A program made the position numbers and the translations under genes. Positions 37,832 to 46,437 of a DNA stretch of 64,000 nt are shown here, one piece after another; position 1 is the stretch's first letter; the number at the start of each line of letters is the position of its first letter. This stretch comes from Kribbella sp. NBC_01245 (GTDB lineage Bacteria; Actinomycetota; Actinomycetes; Propionibacteriales; Kribbellaceae). Under the pieces are notes generated by a model, which made no database searches, was not told where the DNA came from, and worked only from the letters and a program-made list of their open reading frames with translations. Location of the stretch: contig NZ_CP108487.1 in assembly GCF_036226525.1 (NCBI RefSeq), positions 1,054,001-1,118,000 of the forward strand, in the 5' to 3' direction.

Positions 37832-38284
37832 TCACGACGTATTCTTCGTCGACATCGGCGGGGATCGTCCCCGCCGCTTGCTGCGCCCGCATCAGCGGAC
37901 CCCAGCGGCCCCCGCTTGCACGCTCGCACCTCGACATTGACCAGGCCGGCCCGGCGCAGCCGCTCCAAGGTGGTGTCGGTGCCGATGAGGGACGAGTGGA
38001 CGAGGAGCAGCGCCCCAGGGTGCGAACGTCCGGCCACGGAGCGTTCGGACGCGAAGGCCGTACCGGATGGCGTTCAGCCGGACCGTGAGCAGGGCTCGCC
38101 GAGAGACGTCGATCGCGGTTGTGGTCGCGCCGCACTGCGCCGCGGTGAGGGCGAGGACTCCGCTCCCGGTGCAGATGTCGAGCGCCTTCGAACCCGGTCC
38201 GAGGGGTTCCTGGCGGATGGCGTCGGCCGGCATCCACGAGTCGGAGATTGGGGCGAAGACGCCCGGAAGGGTCAGCAATTTCAT
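37803..38284 (-). pseudogene. HemK-like SAM methyltransferase, internally deleted and frameshifted
   Basis: The N-terminus reads as a class I methyltransferase: MKLLTLPGVFAPISDSWMPA, LDICTGSGVLALTAAQCGAT (SAM motif I) and VSRRALLTVRLNAIRYGLRV. After LRGRTFAPW the frame changes to GALLLVHSSLIGTDTTLERL plus RRAGLVNVEVRACKRGPLG, and then again to GPLMRAQQAAGTIP. Intact relatives have an NPPY motif and about 50 more residues between FAP and LLLVHSS. The catalytic centre is therefore deleted. Its ATG overlaps the GCS2-type gene stop as ATGA, so an ancestral operon is still visible. Confidence 0.8.
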
Positions 38285-39495
38285 GACGTGAACACCTCGG
38301 CGAGCCACGGGACCACGCCCTCGGGACCGAGCGATCGGAGGTGCTCGACCGGCGGGTACTCCACTATTGCCCGTACGTCGTCCAGGCCGCCCGGCGCGTA
38401 CGGTTCGGTCGCGTCGATCAGGTCGTGGAGGCAACGGCGCGTAGGTCGGGCCTCGCCGGTGCGGAGGTCGAGGAGCTCCCCGCCGACGCCGTCGCGCAGC
38501 GCAGCCCACCGGTTCTCCGCGATCCGCCAAGTCGGCGCCGGCGGCTGGAGCTCGCCGAGGTGGTGCAGGTCGGTGAGCCTGGCGGCGAGCGCGTGTACGA
38601 GTCGGGCGATCGCGCTGGTCCGATCCGTGGTCGCCTGTACGTCGAGGACCCGCAGCTCAAGTGTGCCGTAGCGCAGGTGTGGTCGGAGCTCCCACCACCA
38701 CTCCGACGCGTCGGCCACCGCGCCCCCTCGGACCATCCAAGCGAGGTCGTCGGCGAGTTGGTCCCAGGAGGCGATGATTGGGGGCACGCCTTGGCGGGGC
38801 AGCTGGGAGGCGATTACCGGACGGACCGAGCACAGGCCGGTGTCGCGTCCGGCGGCGAATGGGGCGGCTCCTGCGAGCGCGGCGAGCTCCGGGAGAAGAT
38901 CCCGCAGCGCGTGATAGACGCCCAGCGTGCAGTCGGCGTCGCCGAAGGCCAGGTGCATCTGCAACGACGAGACGAGCTGCCGGCCAATGATCTCGCGGTA
39001 GCGGGCGCCGAGTCTGGCAGCTCGCTCCGTGGGCGACAGCGGGGTGGGTCCGCCGAGGAGAGGGTGGACGGGCGCGGCGATCGCGGCCAGGTCGGGACCG
39101 CAGGCGGCAGCGATCAATGCGCGACACGAACGCAGCTCGTCGATGGCACCCGCCGCGTCAGCGTGGACGGCAGTGGCGATCTCGAGCTGGCACGCCGGCA
39201 GCTCGGGCTTCACCCGGGCGTCGCCGATGCCCGCTAGTACGGCGGCGGCATCCGCAGGCAGCCAGTCATCCCGGCGCACCAGCAGCAGTTCCTCCTCGAA
39301 CCCCACGGTCCCGCGAACAGTGTTCGAGAACAACGACCGCAGTAGCGCGCCGTCCAGGGGTGCGCCCTCGCCCTCGCCGTACGTCGGGGTGCCCGTGAAT
39401 CCGTGGAAGCCGCTCGCATCGACCAAGGGCGCGCCCAACACCGGATGGCTCCTTCTCACCCCCGCTGCGGGGCGGACGGACTTGGCATCGGTCAC
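38281..39495 (-). CDS. Glutamate-cysteine ligase family 2 (GCS2, YbdK-type) protein
   Basis: This 404-residue protein is a carboxylate-amine ligase of the GCS2 type, which joins glutamate to an amine using ATP. Landmarks are GTVGFEEELLLVRRDDW (about 62-78, acidic metal/ATP residues), KPELPACQLEIATAVH (about 96-111), SLQMHLAFGD and RYGTLELRVLDVQATTD. It starts at a GTG (39495). It may make gamma-glutamylcysteine or a different gamma-glutamyl amide. The neighbouring diiron, CDGSH and methyltransferase genes hint at a small-metabolite pathway. The stop overlaps the methyltransferase remnant. Confidence 0.88.
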   Translation of the reverse strand: MTDAKSVRPAAGVRRSHPVLGAPLVDASGFHGFTGTPTYGEGEGAPLDGALLRSLFSNTVRGTVGFEEELLLVRRDDWLPADAAAVLAGIGDARVKPELPACQLEIATAVHADAAGAIDELRSCRALIAAACGPDLAAIAAPVHPLLGGPTPLSPTERAARLGARYREIIGRQLVSSLQMHLAFGDADCTLGVYHALRDLLPELAALAGAAPFAAGRDTGLCSVRPVIASQLPRQGVPPIIASWDQLADDLAWMVRGGAVADASEWWWELRPHLRYGTLELRVLDVQATTDRTSAIARLVHALAARLTDLHHLGELQPPAPTWRIAENRWAALRDGVGGELLDLRTGEARPTRRCLHDLIDATEPYAPGGLDDVRAIVEYPPVEHLRSLGPEGVVPWLAEVFTS

Positions 39496-39571
39496 GAGAG
39501 GCCTCCGGTTCGTGCCGGGCGCACCGGCTCACGCGGACCACAAGCGTGCAGCGCGACCCCGTGAGGGTCGA

Positions 39572-39796
39572 TCACTTCTTCTTGGCTGCCGCTTTCCCGC
39601 CCTTGCGGCCGGCCTCCTTCTTCTGGGCAGTAGTCCCGCCCTGCTTGCTGCTACTGCCCTTGCCGCTCTGTTGGCCGCCGTGTTCGCTGGACTTCGGCGA
39701 GTTGGAGATCTTCGCCGCGCGCTCCTTGGACATTCCCTTGTCCTTGAGGGCTTCGTACTGCTTCTCGTTCTTGACGTTCGCCGACTTCCCAGGCAT
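39572..39796 (-). CDS. Small basic conserved protein (MPGKSANVKNEKQYEALKDK type)
   Basis: This 74-residue, lysine-rich protein has an N-terminal segment reading GKSANVKNEKQYEALKDKGM and then SKERAAKISNSP. This is a short domain I recognise as widespread in actinobacteria and other soil bacteria, without a known function. The C-terminal half is low complexity (Gly, Ser, Lys) and ends in KAAAKKK. A nucleic-acid or chaperone-like role is possible but unproven. An AGGTAGCG stretch precedes the ATG. Confidence 0.8.
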   Translation of the reverse strand: MPGKSANVKNEKQYEALKDKGMSKERAAKISNSPKSSEHGGQQSGKGSSSKQGGTTAQKKEAGRKGGKAAAKKK

Positions 39797-39905
39797 CGCT
39801 ACCTCCAGTTCATCCAGCTAGCCGGTACCCGACCCCATTCGCCTGCTTCCACCGAGCCCTGCCGGACATCGGAACGTCAAAGCGCGTCCGCGTGGATGCT
39901 TTGCC

Positions 39906-40197
39906 GATGAGGCTTACCCCTCGGTGAAAGGGCGCGTGCGCACCTAGGTGATGCACCAGCGTCTGCTCAAGCATCTGCCGGTACAACCGGCCACGGTGCT
40001 GGACGTCCGCGGTGGAGGGGCGACGCTTCGAACTCAGCGAGCTCCTGCGGAGCCGGGGTGTATCACCGGTGTGCTGGTACGGAGTATGGCTGTTCGCCGA
40101 CTGGCTCGATTTCGGTGGAGCCGAGTTGGACGCCGGAGCTTCAGAGCAACTAGCCGCGATCGCCGCAGTCGAAGCAGACGAGCCCCCTACGTCATCT
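39906..40197 (+). pseudogene. SAM methyltransferase remnant with in-frame stop and large deletion
   Basis: From 39906 the plus strand reads DEAYPSVKGRVRT, an amber TAG (39945-39947), then VMHQRLLKHLPVQPATVLDV and RGGG. This is the start of a class I methyltransferase with a damaged motif I. The sequence then switches frame near 40018 to RRFELSELLRSRGVSPVCWY plus GVWLFADWLDFGGAELD. This resembles the C-terminal strand region of the same family (WYGVRVFTD). About 130 central residues are missing. The remnant runs into the first pectin-regulon operator. Confidence 0.65.
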
Positions 40198-40211
40198 GGG
40201 AACCGGTTCCC
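40198..40211. promoter_or_regulatory. AACCGGTT operator, ABC promoter site 1
   Basis: The 14-base perfect palindrome GGGAACCGGTTCCC lies 112 bases before the first permease ATG. It is the most symmetric of six related sites in this regulon and has the CG centre of LacI-family operators. Confidence 0.75.
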
Positions 40212-40283
40212 CGACCGAACGGCGGCCACGATCTTTGTATTCGGTCAGATGTTGACGCCATCTGCCCAGTACGTTTCACTAAC

Positions 40284-40299
40284 GGGAAACCGGTTCCCC
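40284..40299. promoter_or_regulatory. AACCGGTT operator, ABC promoter site 2
   Basis: GGGAAACCGGTTCCCC has a perfect AACCGGTT core and one mismatched pair. It lies 24 bases upstream of the permease ATG. The centre-to-centre distance to site 1 is 87 bases, suited to looping by a LacI-type dimer pair. Confidence 0.75.
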
Positions 40300-40323
40300 G
40301 TTCCCGGCGAGAGTGGAGAATTC

Positions 40324-41277
40324 ATGACCGTGCTCAGTACCGCTGCGCCGCCGGCGGCCAATGCGCCGCGGCGGAAGCGGCAGCAGCGGCAGAAGCGGAA
40401 CCGCCCACGGGAGCGGTGGACGCCGTACCTGCTGCTGGCCCCGGCGGGCATACTCCTCGCGGTCTTCTTGATCTATCCGATCGGCAGCGTCGTCTACTAC
40501 AGCCTGTACAAGTACAACGTCACCAAGCCGTGGGACAACGGATTCATCGGGCTCGAGAACTACGCGACGATGTTGCGCGACGACCTGTTCTGGCAGTCCT
40601 TGCGCTTCACCGCCCAGTGGGTCGTGGTGGAGGTGTCGCTGCAGCTGGTCTTCGGTCTGGCGCTGGCTCTGGTGATCAACGAGACCTTCGTCGGGCGTGC
40701 CATTTCCAGGGCGATGGTGTTCTCGCCCTGGGCGGTCAGCGGCGTGCTGACCACCACCATCTGGCTGCTCATCTACAACCCGACGACCGGCTTCGGACGC
40801 TATCTCGCGGACGCCGGCGTGGGGTCGTACGGCACGAGTCTGCTGACCGAGCCGGGCACGGCTTTCTGGGCCGCCGTACTGGCCGAGCTCTGGCGTGGCG
40901 TCCCCTTCTTCGCGATCCTCATCCTCGCCGACCTGCAATCCATTTCCGGCGATCTGTACGAGGCCGCCGAGGTCGACGGCGCCGGTCGGTTCCGCCGGTT
41001 CTGGTCGATCACGCTGCCACACCTGCGCGCCGCCATCATCTTGTCCACGCTGCTCCGGGCCGTGTGGGAGTTCAACAACGTCGACCTGCTCTACACCCTG
41101 ACCGGCGGCGGACCGGGCAACGCCACCATGACCCTTCCGCTGTACGTCGCCCGCAAGGCGGTGGACGCCAAGGAATTCGGCTACGGCTCGGCGCTGACCA
41201 TGTCGGCGTTCGTGATCCTCGCTGTGTGCTCCGTCACCTACCTGTGGCTCGCCCGCGCGGGGAAGGAGACCGCATGA
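40324..41277 (+). CDS. CUT1 sugar ABC transporter permease (MalF type), pectin regulon
   Basis: This 317-residue permease has a basic N-terminal tail (to about residue 35) and then six membrane helices. The EAA loop is EAAEVDGAGRFRRFWSITLP (about 213-232) and TGGGPGNATMTL is the MalF-type signature. ATG 40324 has GGAG upstream and lies just behind two operators. Its stop overlaps the next gene's ATG. The binding protein for this pair is encoded on the opposite strand at 43374-44708. Confidence 0.92.
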   Translation: MTVLSTAAPPAANAPRRKRQQRQKRNRPRERWTPYLLLAPAGILLAVFLIYPIGSVVYYSLYKYNVTKPWDNGFIGLENYATMLRDDLFWQSLRFTAQWVVVEVSLQLVFGLALALVINETFVGRAISRAMVFSPWAVSGVLTTTIWLLIYNPTTGFGRYLADAGVGSYGTSLLTEPGTAFWAAVLAELWRGVPFFAILILADLQSISGDLYEAAEVDGAGRFRRFWSITLPHLRAAIILSTLLRAVWEFNNVDLLYTLTGGGPGNATMTLPLYVARKAVDAKEFGYGSALTMSAFVILAVCSVTYLWLARAGKETA

Positions 41278-42239
41278 CTCCCGTTGCAAGAACCGCCGAG
41301 AGGAACGACGACCAGATGACCAGCGCGACCGCGGTGACCGGCCCCGAGCAGGACGCGACGGAGACGGTGGCGGCTGGTCCGCGTCGGCCCGGTCGTCGGC
41401 CCGGTCGTCGGCCGACGGGCAGCGCCGCGGCACGACGGGCGCCGCGATGGGCGATCTACCTGCCGTTGGCGGCGTACCTGTTGTTCACCCTGATCCCGTT
41501 CTACTGGATCCTGCTCTTCGCCTTTCGCGAGACCGGATCCACCGCGCTCGTGCCGTGGCCGCTCACCTTCGAGCACTTCGACACTGTCTGGAACGGTGCC
41601 GGGTTCGGCGTGTTCTTCAAGAACTCGGTGATCATCGCGGTGCTGACGGTGCTGCTGACGACCGTGATCGCCCTGGCCGGCGGCTATGCCCTGGCCCGCT
41701 TCCGCTTCCGTGGCAAGAACGCATGCATGGTGCTGATGCTGTGCACGCAGTTCGTACCGGGCGCGATGATGCTGATCCCGCTCTTCGACATCTTCCGGAC
41801 CACTCATCTGATCAACACGCTGTGGAGCATCGTCGTGGCCGATGCCGTCTTCCACCTGCCGCTGTCGATCATCCTGATGGCGGGCTTCATCAGGAACATC
41901 CCGATCGAGCTCGAAGAGGCATCCTGGGTCGACGGCTGCGGAAGGTTCAGCGGCTTCCGGATGACGGTGCTGCCGCTTCTGCGTCCTGGTGTGGTGGCCA
42001 TCAGCTCGTTCGCCTTCATCTCCTCCTGGAACAACTTCCTGTTCGCGCTGATGTTCCTCAACTCCCAGGACCAGTTCACGATCCCGGTCGGCCTCAGCTA
42101 TATGCTCGGCGAGTACAGCGTCGACTTCGGGGCACTCGCGGCCGGCGGCGTCGTCGCCGTGGTACCGGTGGTTCTGGTCTTCGCCTACGTGCAGCGCTTC
42201 CTGGTTCAAGGGCTGTCGGCCGGCGGGGTGAAAGGCTGA
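41274..42239 (+). CDS. CUT1 sugar ABC transporter permease (MalG type), pectin regulon
   Basis: This 321-residue permease overlaps the upstream permease by ATGA, with AGGAG five bases before the ATG. Its cytoplasmic N-terminus is about 55 residues long and has a short PGRRPGRRP duplication. Six helices follow, with the EAA motif EEASWVDGCGRFSGFRMTVL (about 214-233). No ATPase gene is present, so a shared MsiK-like ATPase is expected. It probably imports pectin-derived oligosaccharides, judging from the neighbouring enzymes. Confidence 0.92.
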   Translation: MTPVARTAERNDDQMTSATAVTGPEQDATETVAAGPRRPGRRPGRRPTGSAAARRAPRWAIYLPLAAYLLFTLIPFYWILLFAFRETGSTALVPWPLTFEHFDTVWNGAGFGVFFKNSVIIAVLTVLLTTVIALAGGYALARFRFRGKNACMVLMLCTQFVPGAMMLIPLFDIFRTTHLINTLWSIVVADAVFHLPLSIILMAGFIRNIPIELEEASWVDGCGRFSGFRMTVLPLLRPGVVAISSFAFISSWNNFLFALMFLNSQDQFTIPVGLSYMLGEYSVDFGALAAGGVVAVVPVVLVFAYVQRFLVQGLSAGGVKG

Positions 42240-43357
42240 GCGCGTCGCGGCGCCCGTCGGCGATCGGCGGGTACGAGGACTGGCCCGCTGTCTGGCGCGC
42301 CGGCCCAGTCCTTGCCGGGGACGCTGTCACCACGGACGTGGCCACGGCGCTTGGCGTGCTCGCCCCGGCAGAGGTGCCACCGGTCGAGGTCGACCGGTGG
42401 CGCCATGACGGCCTGGTGACCACCGAGCTGTCGTGGCAGACCGCCTTCGGTCCACCGACCCGCGCCTGGCTCGTACGCCCCGAGCACGCGGATGACCGAC
42501 CACTGCCGGGTGTACTCGCCTTGCACTGCCACGCGGGCGTCAAGCACGTAGGGGCGGAACGACTGGTGACGACGAGGACGCCTTCTCCGGGTGCGCTGAG
42601 GCTCCGTACGGCCTGCTACGAGGGACAGGCGCTAGCGGATGGCCTGGCCCGCGAGGGTTTCGCCGTACTGGCTCACGACGCCTTCGGCTGGGGATCACGC
42701 GGCTTCCGGCTCGATCCGCCATCTTGGCGGCTGCGCACCACGATGGCGGCTTACCGATCCCAGTGGTCGCACACCGGGCAGACTCCAGGCCCGGATGAGG
42801 TGTACGACGTTGCGGCGGCGGAGCACGAGGCGACGGTGGCGAAGTACGCCGGCGTGATGGGTACCTCCTTCGCAGGCGCGGTCGCCTACGACGACTTGAC
42901 CGCCCTATCGGTTCTCGCCGCGACGCCCGGCGTGGACCGTCGGCGCCTGGGCGTCGTCGGCTTCTCCGGTGGGGGAGGCCGAGCCGTTCACCTGGCGGCG
43001 CTCGCCCCGGAGGTCTCGGCGAGCGTGGTGGTCTGCATGATGAGCACGTTCGCGGCCCTGTATCCGGCTTACCTGGATGCGCACTCCTGGTTGCTCGCCA
43101 CGCCGGGGATCGGCCGGGACAGAGAATGGCCGGACCTGGCGGCCGCTCGTCGACGCCATCACCAGCTCGTCCTGTATGCCGAGGATGACGAACTGTTCCC
43201 TCCGCAGGGAATGGCGGATGCGGACGCGCTCTTGCGCCGCCACTTCGAGGGCGCCGTCGGTTCGTACCGCGGTGTCATGCTGCCCGGGCCGCACCGGTTC
43301 GACCGGGCCATGCAGGACCTGGCGGCGGCCTTCCTCACCGACACGCTCGCCAGGTGA
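42236..43357 (+). CDS. Dienelactone-hydrolase/acetylxylan-esterase-like alpha/beta hydrolase
   Basis: This alpha/beta hydrolase has its nucleophile in VVGFSGGGGRAVHLAA, its acid in LYAEDDELFPPQG and its histidine in LPGPHRFDRA. GVLALHCHAGVKHVG is the oxyanion strand. The conserved part begins at GGYEDWPAVW, where no ATG, GTG or TTG lies in frame before it. The likely start is the CTG at 42236, overlapping the permease stop as CTGA after a GAAAGG site. A GTG at about 42338 is the alternative. An esterase acting on acetylated sugars imported by the transporter fits the context. Confidence 0.75.
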   Translation: MSASRRPSAIGGYEDWPAVWRAGPVLAGDAVTTDVATALGVLAPAEVPPVEVDRWRHDGLVTTELSWQTAFGPPTRAWLVRPEHADDRPLPGVLALHCHAGVKHVGAERLVTTRTPSPGALRLRTACYEGQALADGLAREGFAVLAHDAFGWGSRGFRLDPPSWRLRTTMAAYRSQWSHTGQTPGPDEVYDVAAAEHEATVAKYAGVMGTSFAGAVAYDDLTALSVLAATPGVDRRRLGVVGFSGGGGRAVHLAALAPEVSASVVVCMMSTFAALYPAYLDAHSWLLATPGIGRDREWPDLAAARRRHHQLVLYAEDDELFPPQGMADADALLRRHFEGAVGSYRGVMLPGPHRFDRAMQDLAAAFLTDTLAR

Positions 43358-43373
43358 CCGCATGGCGACGCGG

Positions 43374-44708
43374 CTACTTCCCCGCGTGCTCGACGTACTC
43401 GGCTTGCGCCTTTTCGAACCGGTCGGCGTACTTGCTCAGGAAGGCCTCCGCGCCCAGCTTGCCTTGCAGGACGGACTGGAAGTCGGGCTCCATCTCGGTC
43501 TTCAGGATCGATCCCCAGTCGGGCAGGTAGGTGGGCAGCTGGATGTACTGCGTCTTCGGGTTCTCGGCCACCTTGACGATCTCCGTCAGCGGTTGAGCCT
43601 TCGAGATCCACGGAGCCTTCTGCGCCTCAAGCGACGCCGGCACCTGGCCCACGGTCTCCGCCCATTGGGAGTTGCCGTCGGTACTCACGAACTCGGCGAA
43701 CTTCCAGGCCGCGGCCTTGTGCTTGCTCTTGGCAAGGACCCCGAGACCCGACACGGCAGGCGAGGTCGCGGTGACGACGCCGTCCGCGTTGGGGAACGGC
43801 TGCACGCCGGCCACGTTCTCGCCGCCGAGGGCTTTGAGGTGGTCCTGGTAGGAGCCGAGGTTGTGATGGGTGGCCCAGGCCGAGCCACCGTCGAACGCGG
43901 CGACGATCTTCGCGTAGTCGTTGGACAGGTCGGCCTTCGCGCTCACCGTGCCGTAGAGGGAGATGTACTTCTTGAAGGCCGCGACGTTCTCCGGCGCGTC
44001 CAGAGTCGCCTTGCCGTCCTTGGTCATGAACTCGCCGATCCCGGACATGCCGTACGTCATGGCGAACATCGGCGGCATCGCACCGGGGCCGCCACGGAAC
44101 GCGAAGCCGAACTGGTTCGACTCCGGCTTCGTGAGCGTCTTCGCGGTGGCGAAGAACTCCTCATAACTGGCCGGTTCCTTCAGTCCGGCCTTCTTGAGCC
44201 AGTCCGTCCGGTACCAGATCACGTCCGACAGGGCGCTCAGCGGGAGCTTGAACAGCACCTTGTCGGCGGAGTTCCGGCGCTCGTTCTCGACCATCTTCGG
44301 GTCGATCTTCGCCTCCAGCCCAGCCTGCTTGAACGCGTCGTCCAGCGGCGCCAGCGCCTTCTGGGCGATCAGGTTGGCGACGTCGTTGCCGATCAGCAGC
44401 ACATCGGGGACCTCGCCGGTCGCGAGCGCGTTGTTCACCTTCTGCAGGTACGACGAGTTGGGCAGCCCGACGTACTTGACCTTGATGTCGGGATTCGCGT
44501 CCTCGAACTTGGCGATGAGCTTTTCCCATTCCGCGGTGAGCCGCGGGTTGGCATTGGTGTCCCAGAACTCGATCGTGCCCGTGGGACCACCCCAATCGTC
44601 CGTTCCGGGCTGTGCCTCGCTGGTACCGCCCGGGCCGGCGCAGGCGCCGAGACCGATGGCCATTGCCGCCGCCACAGCGGCGAGACCGCTGACACGTCGC
44701 TGGTTCAT
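43374..44708 (-). CDS. Sugar-binding lipoprotein of the pectin-regulon ABC transporter
   Basis: This 444-residue family 1 solute-binding protein has a lipobox at GLGACAG. Typical segments are GPTGTIEFWDTNANPRLTAE, GEVPDVLLIGNDVANLI, LSDVIWYRTDWLKKAG and AAFDGGSAWATHHN. ATG 44708 has GAAGGCGG upstream; the in-frame ATG at 44744 has no site. It is divergent from the GH43 gene with two operators between them. It is convergent with the esterase gene, so the transporter parts sit on two transcripts under the same repressor. Confidence 0.9.
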   Translation of the reverse strand: MNQRRVSGLAAVAAAMAIGLGACAGPGGTSEAQPGTDDWGGPTGTIEFWDTNANPRLTAEWEKLIAKFEDANPDIKVKYVGLPNSSYLQKVNNALATGEVPDVLLIGNDVANLIAQKALAPLDDAFKQAGLEAKIDPKMVENERRNSADKVLFKLPLSALSDVIWYRTDWLKKAGLKEPASYEEFFATAKTLTKPESNQFGFAFRGGPGAMPPMFAMTYGMSGIGEFMTKDGKATLDAPENVAAFKKYISLYGTVSAKADLSNDYAKIVAAFDGGSAWATHHNLGSYQDHLKALGGENVAGVQPFPNADGVVTATSPAVSGLGVLAKSKHKAAAWKFAEFVSTDGNSQWAETVGQVPASLEAQKAPWISKAQPLTEIVKVAENPKTQYIQLPTYLPDWGSILKTEMEPDFQSVLQGKLGAEAFLSKYADRFEKAQAEYVEHAGK

Positions 44709-44755
44709 GGTCCGCCTTCTCTCTACGATGACGTTCTTTGTCATGACTCCGGTGA

Positions 44756-44768
44756 GAAACCGGTTTAC
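44756..44768. promoter_or_regulatory. AACCGGTT operator at the binding-protein promoter
   Basis: GAAACCGGTTTAC has a perfect 10-bp core AAACCGGTTT. It lies 48 bases upstream of the binding-protein ATG on the minus strand, and 35 bases centre to centre from the next copy. Confidence 0.72.
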
Positions 44769-44789
44769 GAAATCGGACCATAACAGCTC

Positions 44790-44803
44790 GGGAACCGGTT
44801 TCC
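44790..44803. promoter_or_regulatory. AACCGGTT operator at the GH43 promoter
   Basis: GGGAACCGGTTTCC has a perfect AACCGGTT core and lies 38 bases before the GH43 ATG at 44842. It probably controls both divergent transcripts together with the 44756 site. Confidence 0.72.
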
Positions 44804-44841
44804 TATAGGTTAGGATCGGGGATATGAGGCGAGAGGATGCG

Positions 44842-46437
44842 ATGAGCGGCTACGTGAATCCGGTGCTCGACGCGGACTGGCCCGACCCGGACGCCGTGCG
44901 CGTCGGCGACGACTACTACCTGGTGGCGTCGAGCTTCAACCGGGCCCCGGGACTGCCGATCCTGCACTCGACCGACCTGGTCAGCTGGGAGATCGTGGCG
45001 CGGGCGCTACCGCAGGTTCCGCCCGTCGAGCACTACCGCATCCCGCGGCACGGCAGTGGGGTCTGGGCGCCGAGCATCCGTCATCACCGCGGCCTGTTCC
45101 ACCTGACGTACCCGGATCCAGACCACGGCATCTACGTCCTCACCGCGCCTGATCCGCGGGGACCGTGGAGCGAGCCGCTGCTGCTGATGGCGGGGACCGG
45201 TCTCATCGATCCTTGCCCGCTGTGGGACGACGACGGCCTGGCGTACCTGGTGTTCGGATGGGCTCACAGCCGCAGCGGTCACATGAACCGCCTCAGCGTG
45301 GTCGAGGTGACCGAGGACCTCCAAGCCGTCGTGAGTACGCCGCACACTGTCGTCGACGGGGACGAGATTCCCGGCTGCCGAACCTTGGAAGGTCCCAAGT
45401 TCTACCGCCGCGACGGGTGGTACTGGATCTTCGCACCCGCGGGGGGAGTGGCTACCGGATGGCAATCGGTGTTCCGGTCGCGGGAGGTCTACGGTCCCTA
45501 CGAGCACCGGGTGGTGCTCGCGCAGGGCAGCACCCCGGTGAACGGGCCCCATCAAGGGGCGTGGATCGACACGCCTGAAGGCGAACACTGGTTCCTGCAC
45601 TTCCAGGACCGTGGGGTGTTCGGCCGGGTGGTCCACCTTCAGCCGATGACGTGGGACGCGGACGGCTGGCCGGTCATCGGCGCGGCGCCGCCGGGAGCGA
45701 CGACCGGAGAACCGGTGCTACACCACGTCCGCCCGGCGTTGGCCTCGCCACCGGCTGAACAGCGGGAGCCCGTCCGTAGCGACGCCTTCGAGTCCACCGA
45801 GCTAGGGCTGCAGTGGCATTGGCAGGCGAATCCCGAGCCCAACTGGCACGTCCTTCCAGGAGACGGGACGCTGCGCCTTCGCCTGGTCCCTGACGACCTC
45901 GGTGATCTACGCCGGCTCGGTCACGTACTGGGTCAGCCGCTGCCCGGTCAGCCTTCGGAATGGGTCACGTCCGCGCGACTCGGCCCTGCGCCGGACGGAG
46001 CGAGGGCCGGACTGGTGGTTCTCGGTGCGGCGTACGCGTGGATCGGTCTGATGCGGACGCCGGGCGGATTCCACGTGCTCTGCCGGCGATCGATCGACGG
46101 TCCGGGGGAGCAGACGTTGGCCCAGGCGGCCTTGCCGGAGGATGACGACGAGGTCGAGTTGCGGGCCCGGTGCGACGCGCGAGGGGTGGTGACGTTTGCC
46201 TGGCGTCTTTCCGGAGGCGTGGAATGGCAGCAGGTTCCGTCTTCGTTCACCGCCCAGGCGGGACGCTGGATCGGTGCGGACGTCGGACTGTTCGCGGCTG
46301 CCCCGCTCGGCACGCCGGGCGGGATCCGCACGGTCAGCCTGATGGCGGGAGACGATACTGCGGCAGAGGTCGTGGGAGGCTACGCCACGTTCCACGCGGT
46401 TCGCGTGGGCATGGGATCAGGGGAGGGCAGGGTCTAG
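44842..46437 (+). CDS. GH43-family glycosidase (beta-xylosidase/arabinofuranosidase-like), cytosolic
   Basis: This 531-residue enzyme has a five-bladed GH43 propeller (about 1-300). Its acids are in NPVLDADWPDPDAVRVGDDY (base, near residue 13), GTGLIDPCPLWDDDG (pKa modulator) and CRTLEGPKFYRR (acid). A C-terminal beta-sandwich follows (about 310-531; TELGLQWHWQANPEPNWHV). There is no signal peptide, so it trims imported oligosaccharides. ATG 44842 has GAGAGG five bases upstream; ATG 44824 is possible but poorly placed. Its stop touches the regulator ATG, so the two are coupled. Confidence 0.9.
   Translation: MSGYVNPVLDADWPDPDAVRVGDDYYLVASSFNRAPGLPILHSTDLVSWEIVARALPQVPPVEHYRIPRHGSGVWAPSIRHHRGLFHLTYPDPDHGIYVLTAPDPRGPWSEPLLLMAGTGLIDPCPLWDDDGLAYLVFGWAHSRSGHMNRLSVVEVTEDLQAVVSTPHTVVDGDEIPGCRTLEGPKFYRRDGWYWIFAPAGGVATGWQSVFRSREVYGPYEHRVVLAQGSTPVNGPHQGAWIDTPEGEHWFLHFQDRGVFGRVVHLQPMTWDADGWPVIGAAPPGATTGEPVLHHVRPALASPPAEQREPVRSDAFESTELGLQWHWQANPEPNWHVLPGDGTLRLRLVPDDLGDLRRLGHVLGQPLPGQPSEWVTSARLGPAPDGARAGLVVLGAAYAWIGLMRTPGGFHVLCRRSIDGPGEQTLAQAALPEDDDEVELRARCDARGVVTFAWRLSGGVEWQQVPSSFTAQAGRWIGADVGLFAAAPLGTPGGIRTVSLMAGDDTAAEVVGGYATFHAVRVGMGSGEGRV

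Noticed and set aside
38300..39495. EgtA of an ergothioneine cluster
   Set aside because: The GCS2 protein could suggest ergothioneine, but no EgtB, EgtC, EgtD or EgtE-like genes are present.
41395..41430. Short direct repeat CGGCCCGGTCGT inside the permease N-terminus
   Set aside because: It is only two to three units encoding PGRR repeats in a flexible tail; no sign of a regulatory or CRISPR repeat.
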